Source of the DNA: Beta vulgaris subsp. vulgaris
Lineage: Eukaryota > Streptophyta > Magnoliopsida > Caryophyllales > Amaranthaceae
Assembly: GCF_026745355.1 (NCBI RefSeq)
Contig: NC_079207.1
Coordinates: 30,844,507 to 30,908,506 of the forward strand
Direction: 5' to 3'
DNA length: 64,000 nt
Of this stretch, positions 11,348 through 22,289 are shown piece after piece. Below the pieces are notes generated by a model. It searched no databases. It worked only from the letters and a program-made list of their open reading frames with translations, and had not been told where the DNA came from. Within the stretch, counting starts at the first letter, position 1. Each line of letters starts with the position of its first letter. A program made the translations under genes and the position numbers.

Positions 11348-12011
11348 TGTAGGCGTGGATTTGTCAATTCCTTATAATGGCTAGTTCTACACGTGGTGTG
11401 AGCGGGTTTATTTGACTACCCCATAGTTATTAAAAATATGTTTTTGAAGTCACCAATAATTCTTTGAAGGAAGAATCATATACCTGATTGGATATCGAGA
11501 AACCGTAGGGACAAAATAGGGATTTATCCAATGTAGATTACCCCGTCATGACTTCATAGATGGTCAGGAACTAAAAACTTGAGTTCGGGGGTGAGAGTAC
11601 AATATAGTCAGTGACTGTATTACCCATTGCTTGACTCTACTAAATACCGATTCATTATAGATTTTATACAAAAGAATAATCATAAAACGTTTTAATACAC
11701 CCTAAAAATATTTAGTCTAAGTTGGTTCAGGAAACACATAAAAATACAATATTTTTAGTGACAAATTATCATGCATACATATTACAAGGTTCCTAGCAGG
11801 TTGTCCAAATTATCCGAATGAATTAGAACAGTTCTTTAGGTCTTGTTTAGCGATAAATAGAAAGTGATAAATATTGCAATCAGGCACATAAAAAAATATG
11901 TTAATAAAATGAAATAATAATAAGAAAAGAAAATGTTGCAAGGAGTTAGTATAATATGTACAATACTTGCAGTCGTAGAAATATATTAACAATCTACATC
12001 ATGAATAAAAT

Positions 12012-13239
12012 TGTTAGAATTAGAAAAAGGGTGAAGAAGATGAATACAATGAACTACGAATCTTCTAGGCGTGTGTAGACACTTTCCCAAAAGTGATATT
12101 CCGACCCTATACGAAGCACGGGTTTCACGGAATTCAATTTCGAGATACAAAGAAGAACAACAAGAGTCACGCTCGTATGAATCTTGTCAAAATGAGAATA
12201 AGATTTGTGTTTTGTTTTGATGATTAATCTTCTCTTAGACTTGAGAGAAAGTGCTTGTTTTTGAGAGAAATATTCTGAAAAACTACTCCTTTCATCTGTG
12301 GTACTAATCCACTCTTATACACGCTAAATAACAAAACCGTCAAAAACCGCACAAAATGCAACAGCCACGACAAGAGACAGGCTCTCGTCGCGAGTGAGAC
12401 AGAGCTCGCGAGTCGCGAGCGGGCCTGTCGCGAGTCGCGACGAGCATCGCGAGTCGCGATGCTGCTCGCCTGTGCGCTGCGATGCCTGCTCGCCTGTGCG
12501 CTGCGATGCTGCTCGCTGCCTGTGCGCTGCTTGTGCTAGTATGTGCGAGAATACATGCTACTGCTTTGCAGCACCATGCTTAGCTATAACCACAAGCATA
12601 ATATGCATTATACATATTGATTCAAGTAACATTTGTACTTGTTTGCGGTTTCTTTATTCCTTCAAATCTTATTGTTTACTACACCATAAACAATCTACGT
12701 GTATATTTAACGTAACTTGAACAACGACACCTTAACCAAGTTATTCAAGTTATACGTTACATGAACTCAATCAACCAAATACTCTAAATTATCCAACAAT
12801 CCTCCCCATTTAGAGTATTCTAAAAGATAATAAGCACTAAACATCATCAAAACAAACATCTCATGCGTAAATGAAAGTGTATAAAACTTGAACTTTCATA
12901 TAGTAAAGTACACATTCCAAGTATCCGTATCCAATTGGTGTCGATAACGATTGAACCAATTTCAATACATAATGGAAACCCGAAGATACAATACACACAA
13001 GATAAATTTACTTAAACTCATTATAAACCGACACATAAAGCCTTGTGTCCATATCTATTCATAAGTGTATCAAAGCTATGCCCCAATAGCTCTTGAAGCG
13101 GCTAAACTTCACACTTACATAGGTAGATCTCTAAAATACATGCTACTGTGAAAACAAAACAAGAGACCTATTAAGTTTACAACCTCCTTATACAACACAG
13201 TTATAGAACTATAAACTTAGGATGAATAAAAGTTCTACA
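12012..13239 (-). repeat. 3' LTR of the Copia element
   Basis: It is 1228 bp and starts TGTTAGAATT and ends TTCTACA on the plus strand. A TATA-like TATAAG (minus strand, complement at 12314-12320) is preceded upstream by an array of TCGCGA palindromes at 12385-12460. Confidence 0.92.
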
Positions 13240-13313
13240 ATCATCTAAATGAAGAAATTAATCTTATTGAACTTAAGACCCAACGTCATATTGGGCGTTA
13301 AGTTAAGATTCCC

Positions 13314-13825
13314 TCATTCGTGATTCTCGAGGGGCTCCAATCCTAAACCGATTGCCATCCTCTTTACATTATCTCTAGCCAAGGCCTTTGTAAAACAATC
13401 CGCTAGATTATACGTTGTACGTACATAGTCAACAGTGATTACACTATCCTTGATAAGTCCTTGGATGTAGCTATGCCGCACACCAATGTGTCTTGACTTA
13501 CCATTATAGACTTGACTATATGCTCTTGCCAAAGCAGCATCGTTATCACAATGAATCGCTTATGGCGATATCGGTTTTGGCAACAAAGGAATCTCAATCA
13601 TGAGATTCTTCAACCACTCCGCCTCTTTGCTTGCGGAAGTAAAGCAATGAATTCCGAAGTCATGGAGGAATCCGCTATGCAAGTTTGTTTCTTGGAAGCC
13701 CAAGATATAGCACCTCCCCCAAGTAGAAATACCCATCCACTTGTAGAAGAGTGATCTTCTTTAGAGATCCAACTTGCATCCGAATACCCTTCTAAAACCG
13801 AAGGATACCACTTAGGATAAACCAT
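13314..13825 (-). pseudogene. pol: Copia RNase H domain
   Basis: RNase H removes the RNA strand during reverse transcription. Minus-strand frames carry [20 protein letters not shown] and [20 protein letters not shown], the standard Copia RNase H signatures. These are followed by RHIGVRHSYIQGLI and LADCFTKALARDNV at the C-terminus. Two frames are joined by a break near 13530-13615. The end, about 75 bases from the 3' LTR, is normal for Copia. Confidence 0.88.
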
Positions 13826-14919
13826 AGTCCTTGGTTTTTCCTAAATACCTTAACACACGACGAATAGCTTGCCAATGTTGTACACTAGGATTACTAGTAT
13901 ACCTACTGAGTTTGCCTACCGCAAATGCGATATCCGGCCTAGTACTCGTCATTGCATACATCAAACATCCAATCACCCTTGAATACTCAAGTTGAGATAC
14001 AGCACTACCTACATTAGGTAGTAATTTCTCACTAGGGTCCATTGGAGTTGACACAAAAGAGCAACCACTAACATCGAATTTCTTAAGAACCTTTTCGATG
14101 TAGTGAGATTGAGACAAACTCAATTTACCTTTGCTTCTTTTAATTCTAATTCCTAGAATGACATCCGCCTCCCCCAAATCTTTCATTGAGAACTTAGACG
14201 ATAGAAAAGATTTAGTCCACTCAACTTGGGATAAATCAGTTCCAAAAATTAGCATGTCATCTACATATAAGCAAATCATAACACCATGACCATTGTCATC
14301 AAATTTGCTATATACACACTTGTCTGAATTGTTCAATTTGAATCCTTAGACAACACTACCTCATCAAATTTTTGATGCCATTGCTTAGGTGCTTGTTTTA
14401 GCCCATACAAAGATTATCTATTTTTGCAAACTTTTTGTTCTTGACCTTTGACAACAAATCCAACCGGTTGTCTCATGTAAACCTCCTCATCTAATTCTCC
14501 ATAAAGAACGCAGTCTTGACATCCATTTGATGGATCACAAGATTATGAATTGCTGCAAGGCAATCAATAATCTTATAGTGGAGATTCGAGCTACAGGTGC
14601 ATATGTATCGAAATAATCGATACCCGGCTTTTGAGAAAAGCCTTGTGCCACTAACCGGGCTTTGAACTTGTCAATAGTTCCATCGATTTTCATTTTCTTC
14701 TTGAAAATCCATTTGCACCCTATTGGTTTACATTTAGGAGGAGTCCGCTAAAACCCATGTGTTATTCCCCATGATTGAGTCCATTTCATCATCAATAGCT
14801 TCTTTCCAAAATGAAGCATCTTGAGATTGCATGGCCTCATCATATGTTAAAGGATCCCCTTCCACATTATAGACATATGGAAATTTAGTCAAAACACTAT
14901 CTCTTGATCCTTCAACCAA
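13812..14919 (-). pseudogene. pol: Copia reverse transcriptase
   Basis: The N-terminal part at 14734-14919 has DPLTYDEAMQSQDASFWKEA and NNTWVLAD. The palm region at 13812-14336 has [10 protein letters not shown] (catalytic YVDD), [15 protein letters not shown] and [18 protein letters not shown]. Between them (14340-14730) the frame is broken, but remnants such as a tyrosine-rich YKARLVA-type region are visible. The lineage looks like Tork/TAR, with moderate certainty. Confidence 0.9.
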
Positions 14920-16000
14920 ATATACATGAAAATCCGGGCCAAAAGATTTCTCTTTCCTAACCCGTTTACTTCTCCTTGGTTGAGTTGATGTAGATGCAAC
15001 ATTTTCATCTAGAATTTGTTCATCTAACTCATGATCTCATTTTGATCAATCTCTTGAATTTCGGTACTTGGAGTTATATCCTTTGGTCTAGGAACCGATG
15101 AATATCTATTTTCATCAAAAATTGCATCCCTTGACTCCACAATAGTGTGAACCGACCAAAAGTCGTTTTGTTCTATAACATAGAACCTATAGGATTTGCT
15201 ATGAGAAGCATATCCTATAAAGATGCATTCAACTCCTCTTTCACCTAACTTTTTACGTTTAGGTTCCGGCACTTTCACTATTGCCCTACATCCCCAAACT
15301 CTAATGTAACTTAGATTTGGTTTTCTTTTGTACCATAATTCATAAGGGGTAACTTGTTCTTTTTCATAGGAACACGTTCAAGATGTAACAAGCGGTTAAA
15401 ACCGCTTCACCCCAAAAACCATCACTCAAACCCGAGTAGGATAACATAGAATTTCCATTTCTTGTAAAGTTCTATTTTTCTTTCCGCTACACCATTTTGT
15501 TGTGGTGTATAAGCCGCGGTTGTTTCATGTATTATTCCTAAAGCTTGGAAATAACTAGGATTATGAAATTCACCACCTCTATCGGTTCTAAACCGTTTAA
15601 CCTTGTCACTTAGTTGCAATTCTACTTCATTTTTATAGATCTCAAATTTTTCTAGGGCTTCATCTTTAGTAGACAATAGATATACATAACAAAATCGTGA
15701 ATGATCATCAATAAATGTTACTAATATTTTTTGTTTCCTAAAGAAGGTGTACTATGAAAATCACAAAGATCACTATGTACCAAATCAAGCAATTTAGTAT
15801 CTCTTTCCACATTATTAGGGAAAGAACACCTAGTTATTTTGGTAAGCATGCATGTTCTACACTTCTCAATACTTGGATCAAAAGAGGAATTAAATCATCC
15901 TTAGCCATAGAATATAATTTTCTATAATTAACATGACCAAGTCTTAAATGCCAAAGAGAAGAATTATCATTAATAACACACACATTGTTACTAAAGCATT
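14920..16000 (-). pseudogene. pol: Copia integrase
   Basis: Integrase inserts the cDNA into chromosomes. 15422-15676 shows KRFRTDRGGEFHNPSYF and HETTAAYTPQQNGVAERK, the second aspartate and the glutamate of the DDE triad. 15024-15278 shows the C-terminal Copia signature GVECIFIGYASHSKSYRFYV. The frame is interrupted between these blocks and towards the GAG-pre-integrase segment. Confidence 0.88.
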
Positions 16001-16362
16001 TGAAATGCTAAGTTTAAACATACCATTACACAAATAACCAAGTCCAACAAACAAACCACCTTAGATAATATAAATTTGTCCGACTCAAAAACCATTTTAA
16101 AACCTATTCGATTCAAGATAGCTCCTGACACTAGATTACGCCTAAGTTCCGGAGCAAATACAACATCTCTTAACACTAGAGATTTGCCGGAACTAAAGAC
16201 CAACTCTACTTGTCCTACACCGAGAACTTGAGCTGTAGAGTCATTCCCCATGTATAGAACTTCTCCATTGTCCACCTCCTTGAAGGTTTTGAATGAAGAC
16301 CGCTCCTTGCACACATGCCTTGAAGCTCCTGAATCGATACCATGAACAATCATCCTGTACAC
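16001..16362 (-). pseudogene. pol: Copia aspartic protease
   Basis: The minus strand reads GIDSGASRHVCKERSSF, the DSGA(S/T)xH active-site motif of Copia protease. LVFSSGKSLVLRDVVFAPEL and RRNLVSGAILNRIGF follow, typical of the protease-to-integrase link. The preceding frame changes near 16360. Confidence 0.85.
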
Positions 16363-16429
16363 AAAAGATTTCAGAAATCATACACATATAATTCAAACTT
16401 GAATTACATGAAAGTTGTGTACAAGTACC

Positions 16430-17312
16430 TTGTTTGGCTTGGGATTGGCTAGACTCGCCTTTCCCTCCACCTTGCTCATTCTTTTTGTTCATTTTCCTCT
16501 TCCATAGGAAGCAATCCTTTTTGAAGTGTCCGGGCTTGCCACACTCCCAACAACCACGTTGTTGAACACCTCCACCATTCTTAGGCTTCTTAAATTGTTG
16601 CCTTTGGTGAAATTATTAGCCCTCTTCTTAGGGTTTGAGTCTTTGAACTTTCCATCCTCCACCATGTTAATGGTAGAAGAATTAGGATTTACCTCCTTTT
16701 GTCCATCTTGAACCCGAATGCCCTCTTCAATCCGAAGATGAGCACCCAATTGTTCCACATTTATATCATCTTTCCTATGTTTAAGAGTATTTCTAACATC
16801 CTTCCAACTTGGTGGTAATTTGTCTATTATTGAAGATACAATAAAAGTTTCATCCATACTAATATTGTGTTGTTTAAAACTTCCTAAAATCCTTTGAATT
16901 TCATGGAATTGTTCCATCACAGGCCTTGTTTCATTCATCTTAAAGTTATTGAAATTACTAACTAAGAACTTCTTACTAGATGCATCTTCGGCCATGTACT
17001 TTGACTCAAGGTCATCCCAAAGCATTTTAGCGGATTCATAAAATTGATAAACATCAAATAAAGTATCAGACATACCTTTAAAATGTGACCACGACATATA
17101 TAATCGTCATTCTCCCACTTGTTCCTTCTCCTTGAGGCCTCCAAAGTTTCATCTTCCACAAACTCGGGTTTTGGAGTACTCAAAACATATGCCACCGAAA
17201 GAGAAGTGAGAAGAAAATGCATCTTCTTTTGCCATCTACGGAATCCCACACCCTCAAACTTTTCAAGTTTCTGAAAATTCGAAGTCATTTCACGTACCGT
17301 AGCCATCTTCAA
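16430..17312 (-). pseudogene. gag: Copia gag with zinc knuckle
   Basis: Gag forms the particle that holds the RNA. The start is ATG at 17306 (MATVREMTSNFQKLEKF); an ATG at 17312 is in the same frame. Conserved parts are FRRWQKKMHFLLTSL, the UBN2-type region around YESAKMLWDDLESKY, and DLYQFHEIQRIL-like sequence. Near the C-terminus a CCHC knuckle, CWECGKPGHFKKDC, is readable at about 16495-16560 after a frame change. One other frame break lies near 17097. The 25-base leader to the LTR is unusually short. Confidence 0.9.
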
Positions 17313-17330
17313 GAAATATCACTTTTGGAT

Positions 17331-18567
17331 TGTTAGAATAGAAAAAGGGTGAAGAAGATGAATACAATGAACTACGAATCTTCTAGGCGTGTGTAGACAC
17401 TTTCCCAAAAGTGATATTCCGACCCTATACGAAGCACGGGTTTCACGGAATTCAATTTCGAGATACAAAGAAGAACAACAAGAGTCACGCTCGTATGAAT
17501 CTTGTCAAAATGAGAATAAGATTTGTGTTTTGTTTTTGATGATTAATCTTCTCTTAGACTTGAGAGAAAGTGCTTGTTTTTGAGAGAAATATTCTGAAAA
17601 AACTACTCCTTTCATCTGTGGTACTAATCCACTCTTATACACGCTAAATAACAAAACCGTCAAAAACCGCACAAAATGCACACAGCCACGACAAGAGACA
17701 GGCTCTCGTCGCGAGTCGAGACAGAGCTCGCGAGTCGCGAGCGGGCCTGTCGCGAGTCGCGACGAGCATCGCGAGTCGCGATGCTGCTCGCCTGTGCGCT
17801 GCGATGCCTGCTCGCCTGTGCGCTGCGATGCTGCTCGCTGCCTGTGCGCTGCTTGTGCTAGTATGTGCGAGAATACATGCTACTGCTTTGCAGCACCATG
17901 CTTAGCTATAACCACAAGCATAATATGCATTATACATATTGATTCAAGTAACATTTGTACTTGTTTGCGGTTTCTTTATTCCTTCAAATCTTATTGTTTA
18001 CTACACCATAAACAATCTACGTGTATATTTAACGTAACTTGAACAACGACACCTTAACCAAGTTATTCAAGTTATACGTTACATGAACTCAATCAACCAA
18101 ATACTCTAAATTATCCAACAATCCTTCCCCATTTAGAGTATTCTAAAAGATAATAAGCACTAAACATCATCAAAACAAACATCTCATGCGTAAATGAAAG
18201 TGTATAAAACTTGAACTTTCATATAGTAAAGTACACATTCCAAGTATCCGTATCCAATTGTGTGTCGATAACGATTGAACCAATTTCAATACATAATGGA
18301 AACCCGAAGATACAATACACACAAGATAAATTTACTTAAACTCATTATAAACCGACACATAAAGCCTTGTGTCCATATCTATTCATAAGTGTATCAAAGC
18401 TATGCCCCAATAGCTTCTTGAAGCGGCTAAACTTCACACTTACATAGGTAGATCTCTAAAATACATGCTACTGTGACAAGCACAAACAAGAGAGCTATTA
18501 AGATTTACAACCTCCTTATACAACACAGTTATAGAACTATAAACTTAGGATGAATAGAAGTTCTACA
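17331..18567 (-). repeat. 5' LTR of the Copia element
   Basis: It is 1237 bp, against 1228 for its partner, with mostly single-base indel differences. TCGCGA palindromes at 17707-17783 lie upstream (minus strand) of the TATA-like motif near 17631-17637. Confidence 0.92.
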
Positions 18568-19712
18568 AAAATGTTAGTAACTTTAAGAAAAAAAATATAT
18601 ATAGAAAAAAAAATGTGGTTAATTTAGTTGAGCCACAAAAATCATATCACCGTCGCTGATCTGGACAGATCTTGAAAAATTGAATATTGAATAAGTCTTT
18701 AAAATAAATTGGTGATTAATTATGTTATATGATATGTAACATTGGTATTATTGCCTTTGTATTAGGCGTGTGATGTGGCGCAGGGGTAGATGATGATGAA
18801 TATAGAATTATTGATTACTGTATAGTATAGTAGTTTGGTGTATGAAGTGATCAGAGATGAAGATTACAAGGGATGATGGCGGTGAAGGCAAACAAAGGCG
18901 AGATAATTGTGATGATCATTAAGTGATGATAGTTGTACAAGTGTGATGTGCAAATTAGTGTTATAGGAATAGGTTTGTGTGTAGGATCTTGATATGTATG
19001 TTGGGCATGGGATAGTCGAGTGATGAGGGTAGACGTAGGAGGTCAGTGGTGAGAATTAGGCGTAATAGTACTGGAAAAGTTAAAGTTGTGCCGTGGAAGT
19101 ATGAAGATCGTGAGTTGTGGGATTATCAAAGGATCTCATTTGTTAGATTATTAATGTGAGATGAGTGTATTATATAGTGTAGGTAGACTTAGGTAGTTGG
19201 GTTATAATAGGTTTTCGAGAGATAATAGGTCTCTAAAAGATATTAGAAAATAGTTAGTAAGTTTCTAAAAGATTTTTATTAATAAAATATTTTTATCAAA
19301 ACAAGTAGGTAAAAGATAATTTTAAAAAAAACTTCAGGAAAAAATATTTTTTTGTAAAAGCTATTTTTTATTAATAAAACTAATCAATATAATTAATTAA
19401 TCTTATTAATTAAATTGAGCTAGAAAAGGGTTTTATAAAACTGGACTTTCACAAAACTATTTTTAAAAGGTTTTCGAAGATGGGCCTTCAAAAAAGTTAT
19501 TTTAAAAAAGCGTCTTAGAAAGTGGATTTAGTAAAACTCGTTATGTAAAAGGTTTTCGAAAATGAGTTAATAAAATGAGTTAGAAAATGATTTTGGGATT
19601 AAAATATTTTATTTTAGACTCGTTCTTTATACTTTCCTCGATTTGGACCACTTGGAGCAGTGTATTAACCGTCATAGGGTACTAAATGGGGAGACACGAT
19701 TATGTGTCTACA

Positions 19713-20265
19713 GGTATAATCCTAGGGTCCTTGAATAAATCCTTTATTTTTATATTGAAGTTACTAATTATTTCCTTTCCTGATGTAGATCTTTAAGTAA
19801 TAATCGTTCTACTGTACATTCTAAGATTAATCTAATTAATTTGCACACCTGCTAGGTTCCTGTTAAATTGATTGCATAATAAATTGTCCCTAAAAAATAG
19901 TCTTTTTATGTGTTTCCTGAACTAATCTAGACTAATTGTTTTTTAGGGGGTTAAAACATTATATGATTATTCTTTGGCGTAAAATTTGTAATGAATCGAT
20001 ATTTAGTAGAGGCCACCAATGGGCAATATGGTGCCTAAATATATTGTACCCTCACCCTCGAACTCAATATTTGGTTCACTTTGACCATTTGTGGAGTCAT
20101 GCATGACGGGAAAATCAAAATTGGATAATTTCTCCCTACTATGTTCTCATATCCAATTAGGTTTATGACTCTTCCTAAAAAGAATTGTTGGCGACTTCTT
20201 TCAAAATAATTTTCAATAAAACCATAACAATGGGGTAGTCAAATATAATACACGCTCACACCGCG
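19713..20265 (+). mobile_element. Right half of the older plus-strand LTR
   Basis: It resumes after the target duplication GGTAT. Read in reverse complement it resembles 340-960 of element A's LTR; shared words include ATGAATCGATATTTAGTAGAG, AGAATTGTTGG and GCTCACACCG. It is therefore a related LTR in the opposite orientation to A. It ends where L1 sequence begins. Confidence 0.65.
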
Positions 20266-20267
20266 TA

Positions 20268-20545
20268 GGCAAAATACAAACACGCATACAACTATCCGTG
20301 ATAGTAATGGCATTTGGGTGAACCAAAGAGAGAAAGTAGCAGAAACTTTTGTTGACTTTTACAATAAGCATTATTTTCACAAGCACTGGCCAGAAGTAGT
20401 TTGTCTTGCAAGCTTTGGTTAACAAAAGAAAGAATCTCACTGAAAGTCACCTGAGAACTCTTCATACTACTTTCACCAAAGATGATGTTACGAGGGCAAT
20501 TTTCAGTATTCCGGACGATAAAGCAGAGTGATGGGTTTTAATATA
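20268..20545 (+). pseudogene. L1-type LINE reverse transcriptase, left part
   Basis: Plus-strand reading gives IRDSNGIWVNQREKVAETFV and then TKDDVTRAIFSIPDDKA, the start of the non-LTR RT domain (normally FSIPDDKAPGPDGY). A stop follows just before the CACTA junction at 20546. The continuation is found 15.8 kb away at 36322. The left border with the LTR fragment is approximate. Confidence 0.8.
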
Positions 20546-20559
20546 CACTAGTAGATAAA

Positions 20560-20815
20560 ACATCAAGTGCTCCGGTTAAAAACCATACAAGTGCTCCGTA
20601 TTTGACCCGTAGCAGACCCCATACGAACACTTCAGTATTTATCAAATGCTCCGGTTGAAAATAGGAGCACTTAAGTGCTCCGGTTGTCTTAAAAACCGGA
20701 GCACTTGAGAATTTTATATGTTCAAAATTCTTCAAGTGCTCCGGTTGATAAGAGAAAACCGGAGCACTTGTGATCAAGTGCTCCGGTTTTTTCCTAATAA
20801 CCGGAGCACTTGACA
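20560..20815. repeat. Left subterminal repeats of CACTA B
   Basis: At least eight copies of AGTGCTCCGGTT or its complement AACCGGAGCACT, several in head-to-head pairs that can form hairpins. Confidence 0.9.
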
Positions 20816-21209
20816 TATTTTTTAAAATAAAAAAAAAATGTTGTATTGATCAGCATCTCCTTCAAATACTCAATGGACTAAAGAAAGTAGCTTCACTATG
20901 TATTGATTTGCAAAGCAAGAAATGAGAAGATAAACATGCTAACTTTTTTCAATCACAACATTATGTGAACAGATAGAGTGAGCTTATTAGCTATTAAGCC
21001 ACATTGACACAACACCATTCACATCACTACTTTCACATAAACCAAAAGTAAGCACTCCATGAAACTAATATAGTAAACATAGTACTAGTTCACCATATCA
21101 GATCCGTAAATGGCAACAAGAACTACTTAATTTTGAATACCGGGAAATTGAGAGGTATAATCTTATGATGCTATTAGCACTGAAAATATCTCCATTTGAC
21201 TCTATAATC
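20816..21209. other. CACTA B interior left of the Gypsy insertion
   Basis: AT-rich with no coding motif. It may hold the 3' untranslated part of the exon-like sequence found on the minus strand at 34260-35643. Confidence 0.35.
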
Positions 21210-21214
21210 AGCCA

Positions 21215-21618
21215 TATTTTTGTCTAGAAATTAAGGGTGCTAACTCCTTTGCTAAGGGAATACCGGGTCAGATCTGTATGTCATGAATCAAAAGTCCGTA
21301 CGCCAGAATCCTGCAAAAGTAAAGGTTAGACTGCCCCGGAGGTGGTTCCGGGATCGCCTCTCCGACGCTCAAGTCAGTGATCAAGCGAGAGAGATAAAGT
21401 CTAGAGAGAGATGCTCTGGTTTGTTAGGTAAGAATTCAATACATTCTCATTGATGAGGGGGTTGAGTATTTATAGTGCTTGGGATATCCCAACTGTAGGC
21501 CAGCTGGAATGCACTGACAGCTGGAAGGCGCTACCACAGGTGGGCCCTCTGTGGGCTTAAGGCTTTGCTGGGCTTGAATTGTCCCTGACTGGCTTAACCT
21601 TGGAAATAAGCCCAAACA
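21215..21618 (-). repeat. 3' LTR of the Tat/Retand element
   Basis: It pairs with 33231-33634. The terminal TG is changed to TA at 21215, and the other end is CCCAAACA. The TATAAATA box (minus strand) lies at 21467-21474. Confidence 0.92.
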
Positions 21619-21710
21619 ATTAGCCCCACGCTAGGAATGGGAAATATCGAGGCCTTGCTGAAGCGTCTCCCGTTCGTGGCGGAACCTAGATAGTCTTGAG
21701 TCCAGACCGA

Positions 21711-22275
21711 CCTGGTCTCCTTGAGGAGAGGGGAGACATGCGCCGACTCGGTCTCTTCGAGGAGAGGGGAGGCATGTGCCGACCCGGTCTCTTTGAGGAG
21801 AGGGGAGGCATGTGCCGACCCGGTCTCTTCAAGGAAAGGAGAGGCATGTGCCGACCCGGTCTCTTTGAGGAGAGGGGAGGCATGTGCCGACCCAGTCTCT
21901 TTGAGGAAAGGGGAGGCATGTGCCGACCCGGTCTCTTTGAGGAGATGGGAGGCATGTGCCGACCCGGTCTCTTCGAGGAGAGGGGAGGCATGTGCCGACC
22001 CGGTCTCTTCGAGGAGAGGGGAGGCATGTGCCGACCCGGTCTCTTTGAGGAGAGGGGAGGCATGTGCTGACCCGGTCTCTTTGAGGAAAGGGGAGGCATG
22101 CGCCGACCCGGTCTCTTTGAGGAAAGGGGAGGCATGTGCCGACCCGGTCTTCTTGAGGAGAGGAGAGGCATGCACCGACCCGGTCTCCTTGAAGAAAGGG
22201 GAGGCATGTGCCAACCCGGTCTTCTTGAGGAGAGGGGAGGCATGCGCCGACCCGGTCTCCTTGAGGAAAGGAAAG
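21711..22275. repeat. 36-bp tandem array (about 15.5 units) in the 3' region
   Basis: The unit contains CTCTTTGAGGAGAGGGGAGG, then CATGTGCCGACCCGGT. Because 36 is a multiple of three and the unit lacks stops in several frames, long open frames appear on both strands (up to 241 residues; minus-strand period KETGSAHASPLL). I treat these as repeat shadows. Variation is mostly AGG/AAAGG and TTTG/TTCG substitutions. The array is confined to the 3' region of the retrotransposon. Confidence 0.93.
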
Positions 22276-22289
22276 ATATTGCTCATGCA

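Larger units (their letters stand above)
12012..18567 (-). mobile_element. Ty1-Copia LTR retrotransposon, 6.6 kb
   Basis: LTRs lie at 12012-13239 and 17331-18567 (TGTTAGAAT...TTCTACA). A perfect 5-bp duplication AAAAT flanks the element (12007-12011 and 18568-18572). Gag-pol lies between on the minus strand in the Copia order gag, protease, integrase, RT, RNase H. The two LTRs are nearly identical by eye, and many differences are single-base indels, so this is the youngest large insertion here. The reading frame is broken in several places. A canonical PBS (TGGTATCAGAGC type) is not present next to the 5' LTR. Confidence 0.93.
336..19712 (-). mobile_element. Tat/Ogre-like Ty3-Gypsy element A, non-autonomous, heavily nested
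   Basis: The element is flanked by a perfect 5-bp duplication GGTAT (331-335 and 19713-19717). Both LTRs share the same ends: TGTAGGCG-type at the low coordinate and GTGTCTACA-type at the high coordinate. The 5' LTR is 11348-19712 and the 3' LTR 336-2929. The primer-binding site next to the 5' LTR matches the tRNA-Arg type used by Tat/Ogre elements. A broken gag lies at 6592-7630. Between gag and the 3' LTR I see no RT, RNase H or integrase motif, so this is a deletion derivative that would need help to move. It hosts a MULE, a SINE, a hAT and a Copia. Without these it is roughly 10 kb. Lineage rests on gag and PBS, so Tat versus Ogre is not certain. Confidence 0.82.
11348..19712 (-). repeat. 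5' LTR of element A (split by the Copia element)
   Basis: It starts TGTAGGCGTGG and ends GTGTCTACA on the plus strand. The two parts, 11348-12011 and 18573-19712, align in order with 336-2929. The Copia sits between them with its own 5-bp duplication. Confidence 0.85.

Noticed and set aside
12394..12720. Cysteine-rich 108-residue frame (also at 17794-18042)
   Set aside because: Lies wholly inside the Copia LTR pair and is not conserved in frame between the two LTRs at the start.
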